Part shown: positions 1-5,460 of the stretch, in pieces
Layout of the letters: the number at the start of each line of letters is the position of its first letter
Numbering within the stretch: position 1 is the first letter of the stretch
Assembly: GCA_902796695.1 (NCBI GenBank)
Contig: CADBQE010000236.1
Coordinates: 1 to 5,844 of the forward strand
Reading direction: 5' to 3'
DNA length: 5,844 bases
Source: an uncultured Lachnospiraceae bacterium
GTDB lineage: Bacteria > Bacillota > Clostridia > Lachnospirales > Lachnospiraceae
Notes under the pieces: model-generated
Seen by the model: only the letters and a program-made list of their open reading frames with translations
Databases searched by the model: none
What the model was told of the DNA's origin: nothing
Program-made: the position numbers and the translations under genes

Positions 1-624
1 AGCATCCGCGAACCAGGTGCCGTAGTCCACGGCTTCCAGCGTGAAGGCGGGCGCTTTCACGTCGTAAGGCAGGTCGTCCTCTCCGAATTCGATAATATCG
101 CCGTTCACCGATTCAAAGATCAGCTGCGCCGCCGGATTCTGCAGCTTGATGGCTTTCCGGAACGTCACACGGTTCATCTCCGGGCGGCAGCGGTTCACAA
201 CGATCAGATCGGATTCGATATGCTGGTTCATGAACAGGTTGCGCATATTGGTCATGACCAGTTCCAGATCTTCGCCGTTGACCGTGGAGTAGATGCCGGC
301 CAGGCCCCAGTTCTTGGGGAACTCGCGCTTCAGGAAATCCTGCAGGCTCCACATGCCGTTGAATTCGATGATGATCTGGGCAGGATCGGCGGAGCGGGTC
401 AGTTCCTCGCAGAAGGACAGGCTGAAGGTCTCCGCCTCGGGGATCTCGATGGGGATCAGATCATACTGCCGCTTCTCTTCGTCCGTAAATTCAACCTCCC
501 CGGACTCGCACATGAGAACCGGGGTATGGCCTTTGTTCAGCCAGTCCTGCTGGAGCAGGGTCGACTTGATAAAGCTCGTCTTCCCACTGTCCAGCAGACC
601 GGCAACAATATAGACAGGGATCAT
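1..624 (-). CDS. COG0523/CobW-like P-loop GTPase, divergent second copy, 3' end cut by window
   Basis: The first 208 residues are visible and the gene continues past the left edge. The start MIPVYIVAGLLDSGKTS carries a Walker A motif (G9-LLDS-G14-K15-T16) right at the N-terminus, as in CobW/YjiA/UreG-type G3E GTPases. Further landmarks align with the neighbouring GTPase at 644-1777: CESGEVEF (40-47) against its IENEYGEIGI, and IIIEFNGMW (84-92) against its IIIEPSGVG (Walker B region). VVNRCR (142-147) stands where NKxD is expected. The CxCC metal-binding motif between Walker A and Walker B is absent; the segment reads IPEAETFSLSF. The ATG at 624 has GAGGT at 631-635, six bases upstream. It lies 19 nt after the stop of the preceding gene, so the two are almost certainly co-transcribed. 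A role as a nucleotide-dependent partner in metal handling is inferred from family and context; the substrate is unknown. Whether a CobW C-terminal domain follows cannot be seen. Confidence 0.82.
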   Translation of the reverse strand, partial: MIPVYIVAGLLDSGKTSFIKSTLLQQDWLNKGHTPVLMCESGEVEFTDEEKRQYDLIPIEIPEAETFSLSFCEELTRSADPAQIIIEFNGMWSLQDFLKREFPKNWGLAGIYSTVNGEDLELVMTNMRNLFMNQHIESDLIVVNRCRPEMNRVTFRKAIKLQNPAAQLIFESVNGDIIEFGEDDLPYDVKAPAFTLEAVDYGTWFADA

Positions 625-630
625 GTCAAT

Positions 631-636
631 ACCTCA
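631..636 (-). promoter_or_regulatory. Ribosome binding site of the second GTPase
   Basis: On the minus strand this reads TGAGGT, with six bases between GAGGT and the ATG at 624. It fixes the start of the second GTPase just downstream of the stop at 644-646 and supports translation from a shared mRNA. Confidence 0.6.
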
Positions 637-643
637 AAACGGC

Positions 644-1777
644 TTACAGGCCGAATAATTCCGCCAGTTTGTCTTCCTTCAGTTCGCAGCCGATCACGCA
701 CAGGCGGCCGGTGTAGTCCGGAGAGGAAGCGCGGATCTCGCTCTCTTCGGGTACCAGGTCAAACTGCTTCCAGGTCCCGTCCGTCAGGGGCACGATGCCC
801 TTGGCACGCAGGATAACCTGACCGAAGCGGCCGTCCTCCGCCTGCAGGGCCTTCAGGATATTCTCCAGTTCGGCCGGATCGTACTTGCGGGCTGTCTCGC
901 GGCCCCAGCTGGTGAAGACTTCATCCGCGTCGTGGCCGTGATGATGGTGGTGATGATGGTGCTCATGGCCGTGGTGATCGTGCTCATCATGGTGGTGATG
1001 ATGCTCGTGCTCGTGCTCGTGCTCGTGCTCATTCTCATCCTCGTCATCATCATCGTCGTCATCATGATGGTGATGGTGATGATGCTCATGCTCTTCGTCG
1101 TCATGGTGGTGATGGTGATGTTCGTCCTCGTCGTCATCGTCTTCGTCCTCCACATCCAGCGGCAGCAGCAGGTTTTCCACATCGCTGTGCTCGAATGCGT
1201 GGCGGATGGCTTCGGCGGGCAGTTCGTCCCACGGGGTGGTGATGAGCGGCGCGTCCGCGTTCTGCTCCCGGATCAGGGCCGTTACTTCCGCCAGCTTCGC
1301 CTCGTCCACCATCTGGGTGCGGCTCAGAATGACCGTGGAGGCGTACTGGATCTGGTTCAGGAAGAATTCGCCGAAGTTCTTCATATAGACTTTGGCTTTC
1401 TTCGCGTCTACCACGGCCAGGCGCTCGGTGATGGTCAGGTCCGCGTAATCCTTCACTTTTTCCACCGCGGCGATGATGTCGGACAGCTTGCCGACGCCGC
1501 TGGGCTCGATGATGATGCGGTCCGGGGCATAGTCCCGGATCACCTGCTGCAGGGCTACGGTAAAGTCGCCCACCAGCGTGCAGCAGATGCAGCCGGAGTT
1601 CATTTCGTTGATGATCACGCCGGCGTCCTTCAGGAAGCCGCCGTCGATTCCGATCTCGCCGTATTCGTTTTCGATCAGGACGATCTTCTCGCCCGTAAAT
1701 ACCTGTTCCAGCAGTTTGCGGATCAGGGTCGTTTTGCCGGCTCCCAGGAAGCCGGATACAATTGTTACTTTTGTCAT
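644..1777 (-). CDS. CobW/COG0523 family GTP-binding metallochaperone with large His/Asp/Glu-rich insert
   Basis: A complete 377-residue protein. Walker A is GFLGAGKTT (9-17), IENEYGEIGID (35-45) follows, the family-defining cysteine motif GCICC is at 62-66, and Walker B is IIIEPSGVG (88-96). The NKxD position reads SRTQ (152-155), a departure from the canonical base-recognition motif. A low-complexity tract (about 209-284) holds 36 histidines plus runs of Asp and Glu, and separates the G domain from a CobW C-terminal domain (about 286-377). COG0523 proteins are cytosolic GTPases that bind Zn, Co or Ni through CxCC and insert or traffic metal; His-rich loops are common in them, but this one is long. 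GGAGGG at 1785-1790, seven bases upstream, supports the ATG at 1777. It lies 46 nt after leuS and 19 nt before a second GTPase of the same superfamily. Zinc is the most likely metal by family; cobalt or nickel cannot be excluded. Confidence 0.93.
   Translation of the reverse strand: MTKVTIVSGFLGAGKTTLIRKLLEQVFTGEKIVLIENEYGEIGIDGGFLKDAGVIINEMNSGCICCTLVGDFTVALQQVIRDYAPDRIIIEPSGVGKLSDIIAAVEKVKDYADLTITERLAVVDAKKAKVYMKNFGEFFLNQIQYASTVILSRTQMVDEAKLAEVTALIREQNADAPLITTPWDELPAEAIRHAFEHSDVENLLLPLDVEDEDDDDEDEHHHHHHDDEEHEHHHHHHHDDDDDDDEDENEHEHEHEHEHHHHHDEHDHHGHEHHHHHHHHGHDADEVFTSWGRETARKYDPAELENILKALQAEDGRFGQVILRAKGIVPLTDGTWKQFDLVPEESEIRASSPDYTGRLCVIGCELKEDKLAELFGL
926..1153 (-). repeat. Low-complexity His/Asp/Glu codon tract inside the COG0523 GTPase
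   Basis: This stretch encodes residues 209-284 and is almost entirely CAY (His), GAY (Asp) and GAR (Glu) codons. It contains runs of six, seven and eight His, a run of seven Asp, and an alternating Glu-His block. The block is a hexanucleotide tandem repeat: on the plus strand GCTCGT is repeated four times plus GCTC at 1003-1030. All repeat units are multiples of three, so length changes by slippage would stay in frame. Confidence 0.9.
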
Positions 1778-1784
1778 GGTACTA

Positions 1785-1790
1785 CCCTCC
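1785..1790 (-). promoter_or_regulatory. Strong ribosome binding site of the COG0523 GTPase
   Basis: On the minus strand this reads GGAGGG, seven bases before the ATG at 1777. It is a near-perfect Shine-Dalgarno sequence and decides the start, leaving the P-loop at the very N-terminus as expected for the family. Confidence 0.75.
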
Positions 1791-1801
1791 GATATATTCC
1801 C

Positions 1802-1823
1802 GGACCGGTCTTAAGGCCGGTTC
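1802..1823 (-). repeat. Inverted repeat (hairpin) between leuS and the COG0523 GTPase
   Basis: A 22-base near-palindrome lies directly after the leuS stop codon. In the minus-strand transcript ACCGG pairs with CCGGT, and a further C-G pair closes a UUAA loop beyond one mismatch. No U-tract follows in the direction of transcription, so it does not look like a complete intrinsic terminator. It could be a processing or RNA-stability element separating leuS from the GTPase pair. Confidence 0.45.
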
Positions 1824-4229
1824 TTATTTTACAACAAAGTTGACGATGCGGCCGGGCACATAGATTTCCTTGACGATGCTGCCGCTCAGCTTGCCGGCCA
1901 GAACCTCCTTCGCTGCCGCCAGAACATCTTCCTTCGCTGCGGTGCGGGATACGGAGACCGTGCCGCGCATTTTTCCGTTGACCTGGATCGCCAGCTCGAT
2001 TACGTCTTCCACGGTCTTCGCCTCATCGTACACGGGCCAGGTGCTGTTGTAGCAGCGGCCTTCGAAGCCCGCAGTCTCCCAGAGTTCTTCCGTGATATGC
2101 GGCGCCACCGGATTCAGAAGCAGCAGGAAAGTCTTAAACTCCGCCCGGTTCACGGATTTCACGCGGTAGAATTCGTTGATGAGCGCCATCAGCGCGGCGA
2201 TCGCCGTATTGTATTTCAGGCTCTCGTAATCATTGCCGACTTTTTTGATGGTCTGATGCATCTTGGTTTCCAGTTCCCTGCTGTAGGCATCGCCGTCCGT
2301 CAGCATGTCCCCGAGCTTCCAGACACGCTCCAGGAAGCGGCGGCAGCCCTTTAAGCCTTCGGTGGACCAGGCGGCGTGCTGCTCAAACGCGCCGATGAAC
2401 ATTTCAAAGACGCGCAGCGCGTCGGCGCCGAATTCGTCCACGACTTCGTCCGGATTGACCACATTGCCGCGGGATTTGGACATCTTCTCGCCGTCCTCGC
2501 CCAGGATCAGGCCGTGGGACGTGCGCTTCTGATAAGGCTCGATGGTCGGAACCACGCCGATATCGTACAGGAAGTGATGCCAGAAGCGGCTGTACAGCAG
2601 GTGCAGGGTCGTATGTTCCATGCCGCCGTTGTACCAGTCGACGGGCAGCCAGTATTTCAGCGCTTCGGGATCCGCCAGGCATTCGTTGTTGTGCGGGTCG
2701 GTGTAGCGCAGATAGTACCAGGAAGAGCCGGCCCACTGCGGCATGGTGTCGGTCTCGCGCTTCGCGGGGCCGCCGCAGCAGGGACAGACGGTACCCACCC
2801 AGTCCGTCATTTTGGCGAGCGGCGAGGAGCCGTCGTCCGTCGGTTCATAGCTGTCCACTTCGGGCAGGAGCAGCGGCAGATCCTCTTCGGGCACCGGGAC
2901 CGTGCCGCATTTATCGCAGAATACGATCGGGATCGGTTCGCCCCAGTAGCGCTGGCGCGAGAAGACCCAGTCACGCAGTTTGTAATTGACTTTCGGGGCA
3001 CCCAGCCCTTTTTCGCGGAGCCATTCAATGATGGCCTTTTTCGCCTCCGCCACTTCCAGTCCGTTCAGGAAGCCGGAATTGACCATTCTGCCGGTCTGCA
3101 CGTCCGTGAAGGCCTCTTCCTCCACATGGCCGCCCGCGACCACTTCGATGATGGGCAGGCCGAAGACCTTGGCGAACTCCCAGTCCCGCGTATCATGCGC
3201 CGGAACGGCCATGATGGCGCCGGTCCCGTAGCTCATCAGCACGTAATCGGAGATCCAGATGGGGATCTCTTTGCCGGTGGCGGGATTGACGGCCGTTAAG
3301 CCCTTCAGTTCCACGCCGGTCTTGTCCTTGGCCAGTTCGGAGCGTTCGAAATCAGACTTTCTGGCCGCTTCTTCCTGATAGGCTCTGACTTCGTCCATGT
3401 TGCGGATGCGGTCCGCGTATTTCGCGATCGCCGGATGTTCCGGGGACATGACCATGTAGGTCGCGCCGAACAGCGTGTCCGGACGGGTGGTGAAGACGCG
3501 GAGCTTATCTTCGGTGCCGCTTAACGCGAAGTCCACTTCGGCACCGGTCGAGCGTCCGATCCAGTTGCGCTGGGAAGTCTTGACCCGGTCCGGATAATCC
3601 ACCAGGTCCAGGCCGTCCAGCAGCTTGTCCGCGTATTCGGTGATCTTCAGCATCCACTGGGTCTGCTGCTTGCGGAAGATCGGGGTGCCGCAGCGCTCGC
3701 AGCAGCCGTCCACGACTTCCTCATTGGCCAGGCCCACTTTGCAGGAAGGGCACCAGTTGATGGGCATTTTGGTCTTGTAGGCCAGGCCCGCCTTGAACAG
3801 TTTCAGGAAGATCCACTGGGTCCAGCGATAATATTCCGGATCGGTCGTATTGACTTCGCGGTCCCAGTCGAAGGAATATCCCAGCATCTTCAGCTGTTCG
3901 GTGAAATGCTTCACGTTGTTTTCGGTAACGATGCGGGGATGGATATGATTCTTGATGGCATAGTTTTCCGTGGGCAGGCCGAAGGCGTCCCAGCCCATGG
4001 GGAACAGCACGTTATAGCCTTCCATCCGGCGTTTGCGAGCCACGACGTCCAGCGCCGTGTACGGGCGGGGATGGCCTACATGGAGGCCCTGTCCGGAGGG
4101 ATAGGGGAATTCTACCAGGGCGTAATATTTCGGGCGGGTATAATCGTTCAGGGTCGCGAAAGCGTGTTCCTTCTCCCAGATCTCCTGCCATTTTTTCTCT
4201 ATCGGTTTGGGGTTATAGGCCTGAAGCAT
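1824..4229 (-). CDS. leuS: Leucyl-tRNA synthetase (LeuRS), complete
   Basis: Charges tRNA-Leu with leucine in the cytosol; a class I synthetase with CP1 editing. Counting from the ATG at 4229 it has 801 residues, close to the usual Bacillota length. HVGH (HIGH motif) is at 50-53. A cysteine quartet C160/C163 and C177/C180 sits in the zinc-binding insertion. The editing domain has TTRPDT (247-252) and GTGAIMAVPAHDTRD ending at D349, matching the editing aspartate. A second cysteine cluster is C438/C441 with C482/C484/C485. ETDTMPQWAGSSWYYLRY (493-510) and KMSKS (582-586) follow, then the anticodon-binding helices and a C-terminal domain. There is no leucine-specific insertion before KMSKS. An ATG at 4238 would add MTI, but AGGA then lies only four bases away; AAAGGA at 4238-4243 is eight bases from the 4229 ATG, which also gives the family-like start MLQAYNPKPIEKKWQ. 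No T-box leader was seen. Confidence 0.97.
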   Translation of the reverse strand: MLQAYNPKPIEKKWQEIWEKEHAFATLNDYTRPKYYALVEFPYPSGQGLHVGHPRPYTALDVVARKRRMEGYNVLFPMGWDAFGLPTENYAIKNHIHPRIVTENNVKHFTEQLKMLGYSFDWDREVNTTDPEYYRWTQWIFLKLFKAGLAYKTKMPINWCPSCKVGLANEEVVDGCCERCGTPIFRKQQTQWMLKITEYADKLLDGLDLVDYPDRVKTSQRNWIGRSTGAEVDFALSGTEDKLRVFTTRPDTLFGATYMVMSPEHPAIAKYADRIRNMDEVRAYQEEAARKSDFERSELAKDKTGVELKGLTAVNPATGKEIPIWISDYVLMSYGTGAIMAVPAHDTRDWEFAKVFGLPIIEVVAGGHVEEEAFTDVQTGRMVNSGFLNGLEVAEAKKAIIEWLREKGLGAPKVNYKLRDWVFSRQRYWGEPIPIVFCDKCGTVPVPEEDLPLLLPEVDSYEPTDDGSSPLAKMTDWVGTVCPCCGGPAKRETDTMPQWAGSSWYYLRYTDPHNNECLADPEALKYWLPVDWYNGGMEHTTLHLLYSRFWHHFLYDIGVVPTIEPYQKRTSHGLILGEDGEKMSKSRGNVVNPDEVVDEFGADALRVFEMFIGAFEQHAAWSTEGLKGCRRFLERVWKLGDMLTDGDAYSRELETKMHQTIKKVGNDYESLKYNTAIAALMALINEFYRVKSVNRAEFKTFLLLLNPVAPHITEELWETAGFEGRCYNSTWPVYDEAKTVEDVIELAIQVNGKMRGTVSVSRTAAKEDVLAAAKEVLAGKLSGSIVKEIYVPGRIVNFVVK

Positions 4230-4237
4230 GATGGTCA

Positions 4238-4246
4238 TCCTTTCCT
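4238..4246 (-). promoter_or_regulatory. Ribosome binding region of leuS with two candidate starts
   Basis: The minus strand reads AGGAAAGGA followed by TG, so the first ATG (4238) overlaps the purine tract. AAAGGA serves the in-frame ATG at 4229 with an eight-base spacer, whereas AGGA is only four bases from the upstream ATG. The downstream start is preferred on spacing. Confidence 0.5.
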
Positions 4247-4262
4247 GATTTGCAGAAACTTC

Positions 4263-4296
4263 TATATATTCTCACGCTTTCCGGCGGATTTGTCAA
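4263..4296 (-). promoter_or_regulatory. Possible leuS promoter
   Basis: A perfect TTGACA -35 box is seen on the minus strand at 4291-4296. The AT-rich -10 candidates downstream (GAATAT at 4266-4271, TATATA at 4263-4268) give spacers of 19 to 22 bases, longer than ideal, so the exact -10 is uncertain. The element lies between the upstream gene's terminator and leuS, where a promoter is needed. It would give a short leader of roughly 20-25 nt. Confidence 0.45.
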
Positions 4297-4309
4297 GGAA
4301 AATCGCATC

Positions 4310-4334
4310 AAAAAGGACGGCCGGAGCCGTCCTT
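4310..4334 (-). terminator. Intrinsic terminator after the 2-hydroxyacid dehydrogenase
   Basis: On the minus strand AAGGACGGC and GCCGTCCTT form a perfect 9-bp stem around a TCCG loop, and the 3' arm runs into a T-tract (TTTTT at 4310-4314). It begins 23 nt after the stop codon at 4358-4360. It separates the dehydrogenase from leuS. Confidence 0.88.
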
Positions 4335-4357
4335 GAGGAATCGTATCGGGAGCTGCA

Positions 4358-5293
4358 TCAGCCCAGCTTCATGGCCTCTTTGCACTTGGCAATGATGAAC
4401 TGGCCGATATCGTAGGCCGCGTCCACGGTCTGAGCCCCGGCGTGAGGGGAAACGATGAACTTGTCGCAGTCGAACAGCGGGGAAACGAATTCGGAAGGGT
4501 TCTCCGCCAGTTCGTTCTCCATGACGTCCGCGCCGTAGCCGCCCAGCTTGCCGCTGACCAGCGCTTCGTACACGTCGTGCTCGTTGCAGATGAAGCCGCG
4601 GCTCATGTTGATAACGATGGCGCCGTCTTTCATCTTCTCGATCTGCTCTTTGCAGACCAGGTTGCGGGTCTCATCGGTAAGCGGTACATGAATGGTGATG
4701 TAGTCCGCGTTGTGCAGGACACGGTATACGTCGTCGCGGGTGCCTTCGGCTTCGTTGGCGGCGAATACTTCATCCGGCAGGTAAGGGTCGTAGGCAAGGA
4801 CCTTCATGCCGAAGGCTCTGGCCAGGAAGCCGACGCGCTGGCCGATGCGGCCGAAGCCCAGGATGCCGACGGTCTTGCCGCGCAGTTCACGGCCCATGAA
4901 TTTGTACTTATTCCATTCGTGCTTCACTTTCACGTCGTTGTTGGCGGTCATGGTGTCGCGGGACAGTTCCAGCATCTTGCAGATGGTCAGTTCGGCTACC
5001 GCGTTGCTGTTTAAGCCGGGCGCGTTCTGCACGGTGATGCCGAGTTCCTTGGCAGCTTCCATGTCGATATGATTGAGGCCCACAGAGCACACGCCGATGA
5101 ACTTCAGGTTCTTGGCGGCTTCCAGGATGTGGCGGTCGATGGCGGGATCCACCCGCATGATCAGCACATCATAAGGGGCGATAATCTTTGCCAGTTCGTC
5201 TCTGGTGGGCAGGATCACGGTATCCACCGTCATATACTGACCCAGTTCCTGTGCGATGTGGGCATCCACATTGTCAATGATCAAGCACTTCAT
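4358..5293 (-). CDS. NAD-dependent D-isomer-specific 2-hydroxyacid dehydrogenase
   Basis: A complete 311-residue cytosolic oxidoreductase of the SerA/D-lactate dehydrogenase/hydroxypyruvate reductase superfamily, interconverting a 2-oxoacid and a D-2-hydroxyacid. The N-terminal part of the catalytic domain has VGLNHIDMEAAKELGI (71-86) and NAPGLNSNAVAEL (90-102). The Rossmann domain has GILGFGRIG (143-151) and D169 after the second strand, which favours NAD over NADP. Catalytic candidates are R232 (NMSRG), E261 (in DVMENELAENP, 256-266) and H284 (SPHAG). There is no C-terminal ACT domain, unlike long SerA forms, so the substrate cannot be assigned; 3-phosphoglycerate, hydroxypyruvate or another 2-oxoacid are all possible. 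The ATG at 5293 follows GGAGG with six bases between. An upstream in-frame ATG at 5348-5350 overlaps the promoter -10 box and would add 19 basic residues unlike the family. It has its own promoter and terminator, so is probably monocistronic. Confidence 0.94.
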   Translation of the reverse strand: MKCLIIDNVDAHIAQELGQYMTVDTVILPTRDELAKIIAPYDVLIMRVDPAIDRHILEAAKNLKFIGVCSVGLNHIDMEAAKELGITVQNAPGLNSNAVAELTICKMLELSRDTMTANNDVKVKHEWNKYKFMGRELRGKTVGILGFGRIGQRVGFLARAFGMKVLAYDPYLPDEVFAANEAEGTRDDVYRVLHNADYITIHVPLTDETRNLVCKEQIEKMKDGAIVINMSRGFICNEHDVYEALVSGKLGGYGADVMENELAENPSEFVSPLFDCDKFIVSPHAGAQTVDAAYDIGQFIIAKCKEAMKLG

Positions 5294-5299
5294 AGCAAT

Positions 5300-5304
5300 C
5301 CTCC
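5300..5304 (-). promoter_or_regulatory. Ribosome binding site of the dehydrogenase
   Basis: A perfect GGAGG on the minus strand, with six bases before the ATG at 5293. It rules in favour of the 311-residue protein over the longer open frame that begins at 5350. Confidence 0.8.
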
Positions 5305-5348
5305 GTCTCGTTGATTTGCGTTGAATCTGATAACAATTTCTTAATATC

Positions 5349-5376
5349 ACTATAACAGAAACAGAATAGGTGTCAA
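5349..5376 (-). promoter_or_regulatory. Housekeeping-type promoter of the dehydrogenase
   Basis: On the minus strand a perfect TTGACA (5371-5376), a 16-base spacer and TATAGT (5349-5354) form a near-consensus sigma-A/sigma-70 promoter. The TG one base before the -10 (TGTTATAGT) adds an extended -10 element. The predicted transcript start near 5342 leaves a leader of about 50 nt before the ATG at 5293. Confidence 0.8.
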
Positions 5377-5409
5377 GCGTCCCGCTCCATATAATTAAGT
5401 TATAACAGA
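5351..5409. repeat. 9-bp direct repeat flanking the dehydrogenase -35 region
   Basis: TATAACAGA occurs at 5351-5359 and again at 5401-5409, exactly 50 bases apart. On the minus strand both read TCTGTTATA, and the downstream copy forms the extended -10 box of the promoter. The upstream copy could be a second -10-like element, a regulator site or chance similarity. Confidence 0.5.
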
Positions 5410-5413
5410 GCGG
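5382..5413. repeat. Interrupted palindrome upstream of the dehydrogenase promoter
   Basis: Two nested inverted repeats share one centre: CCGCTC (5382-5387) with GAGCGG (5408-5413), and TATAA (5390-5394) with TTATA (5400-5404). It lies just upstream of the -35 box at 5371-5376, a usual place for an activator or repressor site. No named regulator is recognised. Confidence 0.5.
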
Positions 5414-5420
5414 AGCATAT

Positions 5421-5449
5421 AAAAAAGAGTGCGGAAAAACCGCACTCTT
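5421..5449 (-). terminator. Strong intrinsic terminator after the EF-G gene
   Basis: On the minus strand AAGAGTGCGG and CCGCACTCTT form a perfect 10-bp stem around a TTTTT loop, and the 3' arm continues into a six-T run at 5421-5426. It starts 11 nt after the stop codon at 5461-5463. The A run before the stem is short, so plus-strand function is unlikely and also unneeded. Confidence 0.92.
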
Positions 5450-5460
5450 CCGAAGTATTT

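Noticed and set aside
113..352. A 79-codon minus-strand open frame inside the second GTPase
   Set aside because: It is an out-of-frame shadow of the GTPase, whose own frame is open from 624 to the left edge with P-loop and Walker B-like motifs.
932..1843. A 303-codon open frame on the plus strand, antisense to the COG0523 GTPase
   Set aside because: It begins with a Met/Val-rich stretch that is just the complement of His/Asp codon runs, has no family resemblance, and covers a well-supported gene on the other strand.
2376..3299. A 307-codon plus-strand open frame inside leuS
   Set aside because: It lies wholly within the conserved LeuRS coding region, has Arg/His/Gln-rich shadow composition and no recognisable domain.
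4239..4357. A T-box riboswitch leader for leuS
   Set aside because: Most of the 119-nt gap is taken by the upstream terminator, and the leader after the likely promoter is only about 20-25 nt, too short for a T-box. No T-box core sequence was seen.
5294..5350. A 19-residue N-terminal extension of the dehydrogenase from an ATG at 5350
   Set aside because: That ATG overlaps the -10 box and lies before the predicted transcript start, whereas GGAGG is correctly spaced for the ATG at 5293, which gives a normal family N-terminus.
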